A stretch of DNA of 64,000 bases, taken from the NCBI GenBank assembly GCA_000403275.2, contig KE159600.1, positions 703,708 through 767,707 of the forward strand. Direction: 5' to 3'. Of the stretch, positions 45,497 through 54,950 are shown piece by piece (position 1 is the stretch's first letter; each line of letters begins with the position of its first letter). A program made the position numbers and the translations under genes. This stretch comes from Lachnospiraceae bacterium 28-4 (GTDB lineage: Bacteria > Bacillota > Clostridia > Lachnospirales > Lachnospiraceae). The notes below the pieces were generated by a model, which did no database searches, had not been told where the DNA came from, and was given only the letters and a program-made list of their open reading frames with translations.

Positions 45497-45871
45497 ACAG
45501 TGGGGCTTTCTTACCTTTCCCTTGGACAGCCCTTATCCACGCTGTCAGGAGGCGAGAGACAGCGGGTAAAGCTGGCAAAATACCTGGGGCAGAAAGGGAA
45601 TATCTATGTGCTGGATGAACCCACTACCGGACTTCACGCCTCCGATGTGGAGACAATCATAACGCTCCTGGAACGTTTTGTGGAGCGGGGGAATACGGTG
45701 GTTGTGATTGAACACAACATGGACGTGGTAAAGCTGGCGGATTATGTGATCAACATGGGCCCGGACGGAGGGACGCTGGGCGGTGAGGTGGTCTTTACTG
45801 GAACCCCACAGGAGATGGCGGAGCATGCGCGGACCATTACGGCGGATTATCTCAGGAAGTCCCTGCGGTAA
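45497..45871 (+). pseudogene. UvrA-like ABC ATPase, C-terminal fragment
   Basis: Starts abruptly at the IS junction with VGLSYLSLGQPLSTLSGGER (ABC signature), then Walker B IYVLDEPTTGLHASDVETII and the switch region VVVIEHNMDVVKLADYVINM, closing at 45871. Resembles UvrA or its drug-resistance paralogues. The Walker A and zinc domains are missing, so it is inactive. Confidence 0.8.
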
Positions 45872-46037
45872 TTTTTGATCATAAAAGTTCAGCCAGTGGG
45901 AATGTATGCAGACAGAAGGAAAATAGCTGTGGATAGGGAAATTTAAAAACAGCAAAAAAAGTCGAGACAAAAAGCGGGGATAATTATAAAATGGGAACTT
46001 CAAGGTAACAGTTGAAAGAAGAAGGAGGTAGTCTATT

Positions 46038-46922
46038 TTGAAGGAACAGACAGCGGCGGTACAAAGGATGCAGGATTATATCGAAGCGCATCTGGAAACG
46101 GATATCACACTGGCGGAGCTGTCGGCCGTTTCCCTGTTTTCCCCCTGGCATTCCTACCGGCTGTTTAAGGGGCTTTTGGGGGTGACGCCGGCAGAATATA
46201 TCCGTAGGCTCCGGCTTTCCCGCTCCGCCATGCGCTTGAAAGAGGAACAGTGTCCTGTAACGGAGGCGGCCTTTGCCTACGGTTTTGGCAGCGTGGACGG
46301 GTATACCCGCGCCTTTTACCGGGAGTTTGGATGCAGGCCGGGGGATTATGTGAAGAGGCCTGTGCCCATCGCCCTGTTTATCCCATACGGCGTGAAATTC
46401 AGAGAGTTAAGAAAGGATGTTTTCGATATGGAAATGAAGAACCTACAGAGCGTATTTGTCCAGGTCATCCAAAAACCAAAGCGGGGGGTCATCATCAAGC
46501 GGGGGATAAAAGCGGAGGACTATTTTGAATACTGCGCCGAGGTGAGCTGTGAGGTCTGGGGAATATTAAAGAGCATGGATTCCCTCTGCGGGGAGCCGGT
46601 GTGCCTGTGGCTGCCGGAGGCTTATAAAAAACCTGGCACTTCCACCTATGTACAGGGGGTGGAAGTTGAGTCGGACTACCGTGGGGAAATCCCGGAAGGC
46701 TTTGACCTCATTGCCCTGCCTGCCGCCGAGTACCTGGCTGTCCAGGGGGAGCCTTTTAAAAAGGAGGACTATTCCCAGGCGATCCTCGCCGTACAGTATG
46801 CTATCGACCATTATGACCCGTCTGTGATCGGGTATGAATGGGATGAGGACAGCCCCCGCATCCAGCTGGAACCGAGGGGGGAGCGAGGATACATTGAGCT
46901 TCGGGCAATCAGAAAACGGTAG
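46038..46922 (+). CDS. AraC regulator with GyrI-like domain
   Basis: 294 residues starting at a TTG with AAGGAGG nine bases upstream. Double AraC HTH in about 8-108 (LAELSAVSLFSPWHSYRLFK; VTEAAFAYGFGSVDGYTRAF). The C-terminal GyrI-like part ends with YVQGVEVESDYRGEIPEGFD and an acidic segment. It probably activates the ABC exporter genes 29 bases downstream on drug binding. Confidence 0.9.
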   Translation: MKEQTAAVQRMQDYIEAHLETDITLAELSAVSLFSPWHSYRLFKGLLGVTPAEYIRRLRLSRSAMRLKEEQCPVTEAAFAYGFGSVDGYTRAFYREFGCRPGDYVKRPVPIALFIPYGVKFRELRKDVFDMEMKNLQSVFVQVIQKPKRGVIIKRGIKAEDYFEYCAEVSCEVWGILKSMDSLCGEPVCLWLPEAYKKPGTSTYVQGVEVESDYRGEIPEGFDLIALPAAEYLAVQGEPFKKEDYSQAILAVQYAIDHYDPSVIGYEWDEDSPRIQLEPRGERGYIELRAIRKR

Positions 46923-46951
46923 GCGCAGTGAAACTTTGACAGGAGGATAGG

Positions 46952-47695
46952 ATGAGAGAAACGATAAAGAGAACAGGGGAGGCTGTTCGGACAGAGAACC
47001 TTACCAAAATCTATCAGGGAAGAACCGTGCTTAAAGATTTGAATTTGTCGGTAAAGACAGGCACAGTCTTTGGACTGCTGGGGGCAAACGGGGTCGGGAA
47101 GAGTACAACCATTGAGTGTATCCTGGGGACGAAGCAGATGGACAGGGGAACCGCCCTGGTACTTGGGCATGACGCAAAAAAAGACAGGCGCGTATTGTTT
47201 GAGAAAGTGGGCGTCCAGTTTCAGGAGGGGGATTACCAGCCGGAGATCAGGGTGTCCGAGCTTTGCGAGGAAACAGCCTGCCTGTATAAGAGGCCGGCGG
47301 ACTGGAGGAAGCTTTGTGAACGCTTTGGGATTGGGGATAAGATAAAAAACAGCGTGAAAAGCCTTTCCGGCGGGGAGCGGCAGCGGCTGTTTATTGTCCT
47401 TGCGCTGATACCAGCCCCCCGGCTTGTGTTCCTGGACGAACTGACCACCGGGCTGGACGCAAGGGCGCGCCGGACGGTGTGGAAGATCCTGGAGGAACTG
47501 AAAGGGGAAGGGCTGACCATCTTCCTCACCTCCCATTTCATGGATGAGGTGGAGGCACTCTGCGATGAGATCTGTATCCTGAAAAAGGGGGAGGCCGCCT
47601 TTTACGGCACGGTGGAGCAGGCGAAGGCGCAGAGCGGCTGTGAACGGCTGGAGGATGCCTATTTAAAATTCGCGGACGAGGAGGTTGTGGCATGA
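46952..47695 (+). CDS. ABC-2 exporter ATP-binding subunit
   Basis: 247 residues. Walker A GANGVGKST, signature LSGGERQRL, Walker B LVFLDELTTGLD (Leu where Pro is usual) and switch His TSHFMDE. The ATPase of a drug or polymer exporter; its stop overlaps the permease start (ATGA). Operon with the AraC regulator. Confidence 0.92.
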   Translation: MRETIKRTGEAVRTENLTKIYQGRTVLKDLNLSVKTGTVFGLLGANGVGKSTTIECILGTKQMDRGTALVLGHDAKKDRRVLFEKVGVQFQEGDYQPEIRVSELCEETACLYKRPADWRKLCERFGIGDKIKNSVKSLSGGERQRLFIVLALIPAPRLVFLDELTTGLDARARRTVWKILEELKGEGLTIFLTSHFMDEVEALCDEICILKKGEAAFYGTVEQAKAQSGCERLEDAYLKFADEEVVA

Positions 47696-48435
47696 GAACT
47701 TTTTTCAGTCTTTTAAAAACAGAGCTGAAGCTGAATATCCGAAATATGAACATGGTGATCTTTGCGGTCATCATGCCGGTGGTGGTGCTGGTTATCCTTG
47801 GCCTTATTTATCAGGCAAAGCCCGCTTTTCCGGGGGCGGGCTATACGTTCCTGGAACAGTCCATGAGCGCAGTCTGCGCCATCTCAATCTGTGCCGGCGG
47901 GCTGATGGGGCTGCCCCTGGTGGTAGCCGGGTACAGGGAGCGGAAAATCCTGAAACGGTTCCGGGTGACGCCCATCAGCCCGGTGATGTTGCTGGGGGTG
48001 GAGTTTGCCATCTATGTGCTGTATGCCGCGGTATCCATGGCGCTGGTCTTCCCCATCGGGGCTGTTTTGTGGGGGGTAAGGCTCCCCGGCAGCCCGGCGG
48101 CATTCCTTGGAAGCTGGCTCCTTACCCTGGTCTCCACGTTAAGCATCGGGATGATGGTGGGCGGTATCGCAAAAAATGAAAAGATGGCCAGCGTCATTGC
48201 TTGTCTGCTGTATTTTCCCATGCTGGTTTTTTCCGGGGCCACGCTGCCCTTTGAGGTAATGCCGGAGACCATGCAGAAGATGGTCGCCCTTTTCCCGCTG
48301 ACACAGGGGATACAGCTTATGAAGGCGGCTTCTCTGGGAATACATACAGAAGCTGTCTGGATGCCGGCAGCAGTCATGGGAACCGTTACCATCTTATGTA
48401 CAGGCGTTGCAGTGAAATGTTTCAAATGGGAGTGA
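47692..48435 (+). CDS. ABC-2 exporter permease subunit
   Basis: 247 residues, six hydrophobic segments (MVIFAVIMPVVVLVILGLIY, AISICAGGLMGLPLVVAGY, VIACLLYFPMLVFSGATLPF) of the ABC2_membrane type. Pairs with the ATPase encoded upstream. Similar arrangement to 31680-33218, but the sequences are clearly diverged. Confidence 0.88.
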   Translation: MRTFFSLLKTELKLNIRNMNMVIFAVIMPVVVLVILGLIYQAKPAFPGAGYTFLEQSMSAVCAISICAGGLMGLPLVVAGYRERKILKRFRVTPISPVMLLGVEFAIYVLYAAVSMALVFPIGAVLWGVRLPGSPAAFLGSWLLTLVSTLSIGMMVGGIAKNEKMASVIACLLYFPMLVFSGATLPFEVMPETMQKMVALFPLTQGIQLMKAASLGIHTEAVWMPAAVMGTVTILCTGVAVKCFKWE

Positions 48436-48513
48436 CCGTATCCCATAGCCAGGGAGAAAAAATATTATTTTCTTTCATATGAAGGAAAAGTGAAGTTCTA
48501 TAACTTTTTAAAG

Positions 48514-50587
48514 GGGGCTGTCGGTTAATGCCGATTTTGGCCCCTGATTCCTAAGAAAAAGAGAATCCCATGAAATTCAGGCTTTTCCAAATCCTGACAT
48601 TCCGTGGGATTCCTTCTTTTCTTTTCGCTGAACTTATTTTAGGGCGCAATACCCCCTTGACCTTATTTTTTTCAGGTATCCTTTTCCCTAAGCTGTTTTC
48701 TGCTCTGTTTTTCCCTCGTATTTTTCTATTTCCTGATGAAGGAACCGGTGATATTTATTGATATTCCGACCGATCGCGTACAGCATAAACTCTTTATATA
48801 CTTTTTCGCAGCTACGATAATTAAAACGCCGGAACCCTTCGTTTTCCTTGATGTCTCCAAAGTGCCCTTCTGTCTGGATGGATCTGATCTGGCGCTTCAG
48901 GATTCCTTTCTCACTCTGGATGTTTGCCTGGGATTCCTCCTTCAGTTCTTCCCAACGCTCATTGATCTTCATGATTTTGTTCCGGTCTGCATTCTTTTCT
49001 GCATTGTATTTATACAGGCAGCGGGACTTATGTTCACACCCGCTACAGTCTGCACACCCATATACTTCGAATGTCTGGGTATATCCTTCCTGCTCTTTGG
49101 TTTCTGTCCGGATATGACGCAGCTGCCTCCCATCATGACAGACATAGTAATGCTCATCCTCAAAGATCCGGTATGTCATGTTATAATACTTGCCGATGTC
49201 CTCCGTATAAGCACGTGTCTTTCTTTTTTCATGATCCTGAAGTTTGATATAGCTGGCAATCTGATGCTCTTTCAGGTATAGCAGGTTCTTTTCGCTGCAA
49301 TAACCGCTGTCAGCAGTCACTTCTTCCAGCACTTCACCAAAAGCCATCCGATGCTTCTCCATTACCGGGATCAGTGTATTGTAATCGGTGCGGTCATTGC
49401 TTACATAGCCGTGGATAATGAAATAGTTCTCTACTGCGATCTGGACATTATATGCCGGTTTTAGCTGGCCATTGAGCATATGGTCTTCTTTCATCCGCAT
49501 AAAGGTCGCTTCCAGGTCCGTTTTGGAATAGCTGTTGCGCTCTTTCCCCATGATCTCAAAGCATTCCTTATATCCCATCAAGCGTTTCCCGCATTCTTCC
49601 AGTTCTTCATAAAGCTGCTGGATCTGTGGTTTCCTTTGTCCTTTTCCATAAACAAACCCGATATTTTCTCTCTCAGCGATCCGGATAAGATCTTTCTGGA
49701 GCTTTAAAATTTCCAGCGGGGAACAATGATCGATCTCTATGACTGTATTATTAGACAGTTTCTTGTGTTTTGTCAGTTTCCGTTTCCGGTTTTCTGCGAT
49801 CACACGTCTGACTTTTTCCATGCCCTCTATGACAAACATCCGGGCATCCCCAAGATCGTATTTCGGTCCATATCCGTTTTCCTGTAAAAACGTATTATAC
49901 TTTGTATAAAGAGCATCTATGGTATCCAGCAGGCCGGCCAGATGATAATTGATGCTTCCACGCCAGACAAAGGTATACCGGTTGGCATTGGCTTCTATTT
50001 TTGTTCCATCTATAAAAAGCTCTTTGAGCGTGACCAGACCTTCTTTTTCCAGACGGCGCAGGAACTGGTAGTTGAGTCCATCCAGCACTTGTGCAGTCAG
50101 TTTTTTCCCTTTAAAATCATAAAAAGCATCCCTCTTTGGTTTCTGTCCCCTGGTCAGCCAGATGAAAGCCAGATCCCTTTCACATAACTCCACGATACGG
50201 TCAACAGCCCTCACCCCACGCATGTTTGCATAGGTAACAACAGCATACATCATAATCGGGTTGTACCCTGTTCTGCCCTTATCCGAATAACAGGCCAGCA
50301 GGCCTGAGAAGTCCAATTCCTCCATCACTTTTTTAAGGGTATAGACGGGATCATCGTCAGGTAAACACAATTCGAAAAAGCTGAAGTTAATTTTCTGTTG
50401 CCCGAATTCAAAAAAATCGTTATAATAATCTTGCTTAAACATAGTTACATTATAACATGTAACGGAGAGAAAGATGGTTGTCGTTAGCCATCTTTTTTTC
50501 TGTTTTTAAGATTCAGGGACAGGTGTAACTTTCACAAGTCGCACCTGCCCCTGTTTTGCTTAGGGCTATCTATTTCCCGACAGCCCC
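48514..50587 (-). mobile_element. IS1182-family insertion sequence, copy 1 (2,074 bp)
   Basis: Terminal inverted repeats GGGGCTGTCGG at 48514 and the mirrored CCCGACAGCCCC ending at 50587. Encodes one transposase on the minus strand. Identical in length to the copy at 61170-63243 and differing by at least one silent base. No convincing target-site duplication seen. Confidence 0.92.
48688..50442 (-). CDS. IS1182-family transposase
   Basis: 584 residues, complete. An N-terminal DUF772-like region (VMEELDFSGLLACYSDKGRT GYNPIMM-type start) is followed by DDE residues in FIDGTKIEANANRY, VTADSGYCSEKN and GHFGDIKENEGFRRF. A Cys cluster (CADCSGCEHKSRC) lies before the last motif. The protein is identical to the one encoded at 61315-63069, which indicates recent transposition. 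Confidence 0.95.
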   Translation of the reverse strand: MFKQDYYNDFFEFGQQKINFSFFELCLPDDDPVYTLKKVMEELDFSGLLACYSDKGRTGYNPIMMYAVVTYANMRGVRAVDRIVELCERDLAFIWLTRGQKPKRDAFYDFKGKKLTAQVLDGLNYQFLRRLEKEGLVTLKELFIDGTKIEANANRYTFVWRGSINYHLAGLLDTIDALYTKYNTFLQENGYGPKYDLGDARMFVIEGMEKVRRVIAENRKRKLTKHKKLSNNTVIEIDHCSPLEILKLQKDLIRIAERENIGFVYGKGQRKPQIQQLYEELEECGKRLMGYKECFEIMGKERNSYSKTDLEATFMRMKEDHMLNGQLKPAYNVQIAVENYFIIHGYVSNDRTDYNTLIPVMEKHRMAFGEVLEEVTADSGYCSEKNLLYLKEHQIASYIKLQDHEKRKTRAYTEDIGKYYNMTYRIFEDEHYYVCHDGRQLRHIRTETKEQEGYTQTFEVYGCADCSGCEHKSRCLYKYNAEKNADRNKIMKINERWEELKEESQANIQSEKGILKRQIRSIQTEGHFGDIKENEGFRRFNYRSCEKVYKEFMLYAIGRNINKYHRFLHQEIEKYEGKTEQKTA

Positions 50588-50699
50588 TTTTGTAAATAGA
50601 AACGATACCAGCAGAGGATAAGCTGGCAATTCATATCGTTCAAATGCGAGGTTTTTTATCTGATAATAGGCTATACTTAAAATAGCAGGGAGGGACATT

Positions 50700-51536
50700 A
50701 TGAACTGGGTCAAGAGGTTAAACCAGGCGATTGAATTTATAGAGGAAAACTTGGATGGGCAACTGGATTATGAAGATGTGGCTGGGATTGCGGGCTGCCC
50801 TTCCTACTACTTCCAGCAGATGTTTTTATACATGACGGACATGACGTTACGGGAATACATACGGCGGCGCAGGCTGTCCCTGGCGGCTGTGGAGCTGCAA
50901 AAAGGCAATAGGAAGGTGACCGATATTGCCATGAAGTATGGCTATGAATCCCCTACTGCATTTACCAGGGCATTCAAGAATTTTCATGGAACGACTCCCT
51001 CTGCCTTAAAAACAGAGCCGGTTTCCTTTCAGGCATATCCGCCCCTTTCTTTTTCCATGGCAGTACATGGAGGGGCGCCATTGCAGTTCCGGGTAGAAGA
51101 AAAGGGGGCGTTCCGGCTCATAGGACTGTCCTGCCCGTTGTCTAAAGAACTTACAGAAAATTTTGAGAGGATTCCGGCGGTATGGGATGCCGCACTGGAG
51201 GACGGTACACTTGCCTGGTTAAGTTCTATGGCAGATGGGGAGCCAAAAGGCCTACTGGGTGTCAGTGTCCATCATACGGAAGACTGGAAATATATGATTG
51301 CCGTCCGTTCAGAGCAAAAAGCCGGGGAATTTGAGGAATATCAGATTCCTGCATGCAGGTGGGCAGTCTTTGAAGGCCGTGGAACAAACCGCACACTCCA
51401 GGAACTGGAAAAGCGTGTCATTACACAGTGGCTCCCCACATCCGGCTATACTTACGCAAATATACCGGATATTGAGGTGTATATCCAGGCGGATCCGGAA
51501 GATGCGGTCTATGAATACTGGCTTCCGGTACAATAG
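50700..51536 (+). CDS. AraC regulator with GyrI-like domain
   Basis: 278 residues, ATG with GGGAGGG upstream. Double HTH in about 8-105 (YEDVAGIAGCPSYYFQQMFL; VTDIAMKYGYESPTAFTRAF). The effector domain closes with YTYANIPDIEVYIQADPED AVYEYW-type sequence, typical of GyrI-like sensors. Its targets are not obvious since the following gene is a pseudogene. Confidence 0.9.
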   Translation: MNWVKRLNQAIEFIEENLDGQLDYEDVAGIAGCPSYYFQQMFLYMTDMTLREYIRRRRLSLAAVELQKGNRKVTDIAMKYGYESPTAFTRAFKNFHGTTPSALKTEPVSFQAYPPLSFSMAVHGGAPLQFRVEEKGAFRLIGLSCPLSKELTENFERIPAVWDAALEDGTLAWLSSMADGEPKGLLGVSVHHTEDWKYMIAVRSEQKAGEFEEYQIPACRWAVFEGRGTNRTLQELEKRVITQWLPTSGYTYANIPDIEVYIQADPEDAVYEYWLPVQ

Positions 51537-51589
51537 GAAGGAGATGAAATAGGAATGGGGGCAGAGATGGGTTGTTAGGAAATTATAGA

Positions 51590-51967
51590 AGAACTGAAGG
51601 CGCATCCAAATCTTTGCTGTTTCATTATTTCTTAAATAAAAAAGAGCTGTATCTGTACCTTTGGAAACATGCGGGCAGGATCTTCCACGAGGCAGCAGGG
51701 AAAGGCCATACACAGACCACAGATTTTTTTGAGATTATTTGCCAGAGGGTATTGGCGAACTGCGTATTTATGAGGGAAGCGCCAACCATATATTTATTCG
51801 CATTAAGGGCGCTTTTTGAGGAAAACCCGGAAATCAATGGTTATTTACTTAGCTGCTACTGGCAGATGTTTTTATCCGGTGAACTTGCCCCGGATTTTCT
51901 GGAAAAGGATATTTTGAAGAGGACCGGACAGTGGAGGATGGTATACCTGAAAGAAAGGAATGATTAA
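51590..51967 (+). pseudogene. TetR-like regulator remnant
   Basis: EGASKSLLFHYFLNKKELYL YLWKH corresponds to the middle of the HTH of the TetR at 29836; the first HTH helices are missing and about 35 residues are deleted near INGYLLSCYWQM. The C-terminal end matches (KDILKRTGQWRMVYLK). It cannot form a complete DNA-binding domain. Confidence 0.75.
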
Positions 51968-51968
51968 G

Positions 51969-52364
51969 ATGGCAATTTCAAATATACGGGCAGACTTTCA
52001 TGCGGAATTACAAAGGGTCTGGGATATTGTGACTTCGCTGGAGGATACCGCATGGCGCAGTGATTTAAGCAAAGTGGAGGTCATAGATGAGAAACAATTT
52101 GTGGAACACACAACCTCCGGTTATCAGACAGTTTTTACTGTAACTGTAAAGGAAGAATGCAGGAGATGGGAATTTGATATGGAGAATGACAACATGTATG
52201 GTCACTGGACAGGGATTTTTTCCAGCGGGGGCGGCGTAACAACGATTGATTTCACGGAGGACGTTACAGCAAAAAGATGGTTCATGAAACCGTTTATCGG
52301 GGCGTATCTGAAAAGGCAGCAGGCTTTATATATAAAGGACCTGAAAAAGGCTTTGGGGCAATGA
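51969..52364 (+). CDS. SRPBCC-superfamily protein
   Basis: 131 residues from the ATG at 51969 (GGAATG-type site upstream; an ATG at 51960 is the alternative). Helix-grip fold pattern: ADFHAELQRVWDIVTSLEDT at the start, alternating strands, and the long C-terminal helix KPFIGAYLKRQQALYIKDLK. Family members bind hydrophobic ligands. The gene overlaps or abuts the TetR remnant, with which it was probably co-transcribed. Confidence 0.78.
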   Translation: MAISNIRADFHAELQRVWDIVTSLEDTAWRSDLSKVEVIDEKQFVEHTTSGYQTVFTVTVKEECRRWEFDMENDNMYGHWTGIFSSGGGVTTIDFTEDVTAKRWFMKPFIGAYLKRQQALYIKDLKKALGQ

Positions 52365-52429
52365 GGTGGTATTACGGGTATGGATTTTACGGTAGTTTTG
52401 AGTTTGGACAGAATATATAGTGGGCGGGT

Positions 52430-52461
52430 CTTCTCAAAATCGGTCAATAGGGTGATAATAA
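52430..52461 (+). repeat. Short dispersed repeat, copy E
   Basis: CTTCTCAAAATCGGTCAATA followed by GGGTGATAATAA; matches 25023-25054 and 29604-29634. Confidence 0.65.
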
Positions 52462-52531
52462 GAAAATGGATCAAAGAAGGAACGCTATCATCCTGTCATC
52501 TACAGGAGGCCAGCTGGATAGGTGCGCATGA

Positions 52532-52569
52532 AAGAGCTTCTGATCTATATTTGGAAGCTCTTATTTTTT
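52532..52569 (+). terminator. Intrinsic terminator
   Basis: AAGAGCTTC (52532-52540) and GAAGCTCTT (52554-52562) form a 9-bp stem, then ATTTTTTA. It would end transcription from the SRPBCC gene. Nothing else recognisable lies between 52365 and 52650. Confidence 0.7.
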
Positions 52570-52650
52570 ACCTAATCCCAATTTACTTTTGTGTTTCCGG
52601 CAAGATATACCTGATAAACAGACAGATGTTCGAAAATAAGGAGGTAGTCA

Positions 52651-53046
52651 ATGAGCCTGAAAAAATATGCGCCTGTTTTGATCATCCTGATCGTTTCTGC
52701 AGTTGGGTTATTATTTTTATTACCGGGACTTGAAAAAAGAACAGACGTCCGTTTGCAGGACTTTTCTGTTTCCAAAGACGGTTCCGCAATTATGATTAAA
52801 ACATCACTTTCCGCTTCTATGGGTTTTATCAGAGACATGGAAACCGAAAAGACTGGCGAGGAGGTACATTGCTCTTTTTATAGAACTTTCGGAGGGTTAA
52901 ACAGCACCATCGGAGCAAAAAACACCTTTGAAATCAAATTAGATGCTTCTACTGAAAAAATATATTTTGACCGGGGTGAAGAATCGGACGCTCTCGTATT
53001 GGAACGGGAAGCCGCAGCCAATATATGGACGATATCACCCCGTTAA
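52651..53046 (+). CDS. Membrane-anchored hypothetical protein
   Basis: 131 residues, ATG with AAGGAGG. One N-terminal helix (YAPVLIILIVSAVGLLFLLP), then an extracytoplasmic beta-rich domain (TDVRLQDFSVSKDGSAIMIK, GAKNTFEIKLDASTEKIYF). No catalytic motif or Cys. Function unknown. It stands alone between a terminator and a broken ABC gene. Confidence 0.65.
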   Translation: MSLKKYAPVLIILIVSAVGLLFLLPGLEKRTDVRLQDFSVSKDGSAIMIKTSLSASMGFIRDMETEKTGEEVHCSFYRTFGGLNSTIGAKNTFEIKLDASTEKIYFDRGEESDALVLEREAAANIWTISPR

Positions 53047-53145
53047 TTATTATACAATCAGGACTTGCATACTTTATATTTTTTGACCATAATACTTATA
53101 TTAAAATAATTAGCTAAGCGGAATTACGAAAGGAGGAGCTTACCA

Positions 53146-53600
53146 ATGCTTTGCATTAAACATTATTCTAAGACCTATCCCGGTGGGAAGAAAGCAAAGC
53201 CGTGGATGATTGTCTCTGCATGTCCGCTCTGGCGAAATCTACGGATTCATCGGCCACAACGGGGCGGGCAAAACCACCACGCTTCGGGATGCGGCAGAAA
53301 CTGGCCCTGGTCTCCGCTTTCATCCGGCGGCCAAAGCTTCTGATTTTGGACGAGCCATTTGTGGGTTTGGATCCCTCTGCCGCCCACTTGATGAAAGGCT
53401 ATCTGTCAGAATTGTGCCAAAACGGATCAGCCGTATTTTTTTCTACGCACGTACTTGAAGTGGCCGAAAAGCTGTGCCATCAGATTGCCATTATCAAAAA
53501 CGGAAAACTGGTGCAAAGCGGCCCTACGGCAGAGCTGGTGGGGGATTCTTCCCTGGAGAATGTATTTCTGGAGTGGGAGGGGGATTGCGTATTTGAAGTA
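53146..53600 (+). pseudogene. ABC transporter ATPase with central deletion
   Basis: MLCIKHYSKTYPGGKKA starts in one frame. [20 protein letters not shown] (Walker A) is in a second, and [20 protein letters not shown] (just after the signature), LDEPFVGLD and [20 protein letters not shown] are in a third. The region between Walker A and the signature is deleted. The last frame runs without a stop into the CPBP gene. BcrA-like export ATPase originally. Confidence 0.75.
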
Positions 53601-53624
53601 AGCTGCATTGTTGGGAGGAGAATA

Positions 53625-54371
53625 ATGGATATCATTTTATTTGTGGGCATAATCATCTATCTTATTATAACGGCATATACAGGGTATGCGGCGATAGAAA
53701 AATTAAAGGGGAACGAGCTGTCAGAAGAAAAACGGATACAAAGATACTGGTTTTCCTTTCTGTGGAATGTGGCTTCCGGGTGTGTTGTTGTGTTACTTAT
53801 TGTTATGGGACCAGCTACCCTGGAGGAAACAGGCTTCCGGTCGGTCAGCTTTTTGCAGGGAAGCCATAGATATCTGGCGTTTGGCACATGGATTCTATGT
53901 GGTCTGCTGAGTACGGTATTTATTTTTCAAATAGCTGTGTTTTTGATAAATCCGTCCTACAGGGACTCTGTTTCGAAACAGATAGAGGAAAAAACACATT
54001 CAGGGAAAGTCTATGATCGTGTTGTAAACGGACTTATTCCAAGAACCAGGCGGGAGAAGAGCTATTTTACTGCAACGGCACTGGCAGCAGGTATCTGCGA
54101 AGAGATTGTATTCAGGGGATTTTTGTTGTATGTTTTGAGGAGAATTTTTCCGGAACTATCGCCGTTTCTTCTGGCAGCTCTGGCAGGTGTCTGCTTTGGG
54201 GCAGCCCATTTTTATCAAGGTATCAAAGGCGTGATAAAAACAGGGCTTCTGGGTATATTGTTTGGATTTTTGTATATCAGTACAGGTTCATTGTATTTGT
54301 GTATGGCAGTTCATTTCCTGTTTGATATTTCAGCCGCATTTTTATGTGAGGAGGACAAATATGAGGTTTGA
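53625..54371 (+). CDS. CPBP-family intramembrane protease
   Basis: 248 residues from the ATG at 53625 (GGGAGGAG upstream). About seven hydrophobic segments; the Abi/CPBP signature EEIVFRGFLLYVLRR (glutamate pair and Arg) and later His residues in FGAAHFYQG and MAVHFLFD form the predicted active site. Members cleave prenylated or other membrane proteins, and some protect against self-produced bacteriocins. It lies in the same frame as the ABC remnant, so a read-through fusion is possible. Confidence 0.85.
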   Translation: MDIILFVGIIIYLIITAYTGYAAIEKLKGNELSEEKRIQRYWFSFLWNVASGCVVVLLIVMGPATLEETGFRSVSFLQGSHRYLAFGTWILCGLLSTVFIFQIAVFLINPSYRDSVSKQIEEKTHSGKVYDRVVNGLIPRTRREKSYFTATALAAGICEEIVFRGFLLYVLRRIFPELSPFLLAALAGVCFGAAHFYQGIKGVIKTGLLGILFGFLYISTGSLYLCMAVHFLFDISAAFLCEEDKYEV

Positions 54372-54651
54372 AGCCGTGATTTTTGACCTGGATGGTACGC
54401 TGCCTGATTCGATGGATGTCTGGGAGCAGATTGATATTTGTTTTCTTCAGAAGCGTGGACTGTCGGTTCCGGCAGATTATGTGGCTGAAATCTGTGCCCG
54501 CAGCTTTGAGGAAGCGGCGCAGCGGTTAGGAGCAGCCCCTCAGCACTGTCTGATCTTCGAGAATGTTCTGCCCGCTGTTAAAAGCGCAAAGCAGGCCGGA
54601 ATGATGGTATGCGCTGTATATGACAAATATTCTGCCCAGTACAGGGTGTAG
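54361..54651 (+). pseudogene. HAD hydrolase (beta-phosphoglucomutase-like), internally deleted
   Basis: MRFEAVIFDLDGTLPDSMDV gives motif I (nucleophile Asp in DLDGT), then SFEEAAQ joins directly to RLGAAPQHCLIFENVLPAVK, the motif IV region, with about 100 residues missing. A TAG at 54649 precedes MEQEAAGKIIDGY, which looks like the lost C-terminus. Start overlaps the end of the CPBP gene. Confidence 0.7.
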
Positions 54652-54894
54652 ATGGAGCAGGAGGCGGCAGGGAAGATCATTGATGGATATATAGTGGAAA
54701 TGAATAGTGAGCCGGAAACGGAAAAGATCGAAACAAAATTCGTTGCACAAATTTCTCTGGAAAACGAAACATGGGAACTGTTTTATCCGTTTGTACAGGA
54801 GGGAAAGGAAACGCTGCTTCCACTCCGGGAATATGCGGAAGAAAACTGGTTTGAAAATGCCGAAAAGCGGATGCAGGAGGGCGCAGACGTTTGA
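54652..54894 (+). CDS. Hypothetical protein joined to a HAD tail
   Basis: 80 codons. The first dozen (MEQEAAGKIIDGY) look like the C-terminus of the preceding HAD gene after its TAG. The remainder (acidic, with ETWELFYPFVQEGKETLLPL) is from another, unrecognised protein. No good ribosome site at 54652. It is probably a recombination scar rather than a gene. Confidence 0.35.
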   Translation: MEQEAAGKIIDGYIVEMNSEPETEKIETKFVAQISLENETWELFYPFVQEGKETLLPLREYAEENWFENAEKRMQEGADV

Positions 54895-54950
54895 CTGCTG
54901 AAGTCACAGGGGCAGATGAATAGGGACAATGAGTGATAAAGGAGCAGACT

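Noticed and set aside
48736-49281. 181-codon frame opposite the IS transposase (also 62476-63021)
   Set aside because: Exact antisense of the transposase gene; long only because of its codon bias.
48500-50600. Target-site duplications around the two IS1182-type copies
   Set aside because: The flanks show only short A/T-rich similarity that differs between copies; not enough to call a duplication.
52380-52733. 117-codon frame after the SRPBCC gene
   Set aside because: It runs across a dispersed repeat, an intrinsic terminator and the start of the membrane protein at 52651; no ribosome site.
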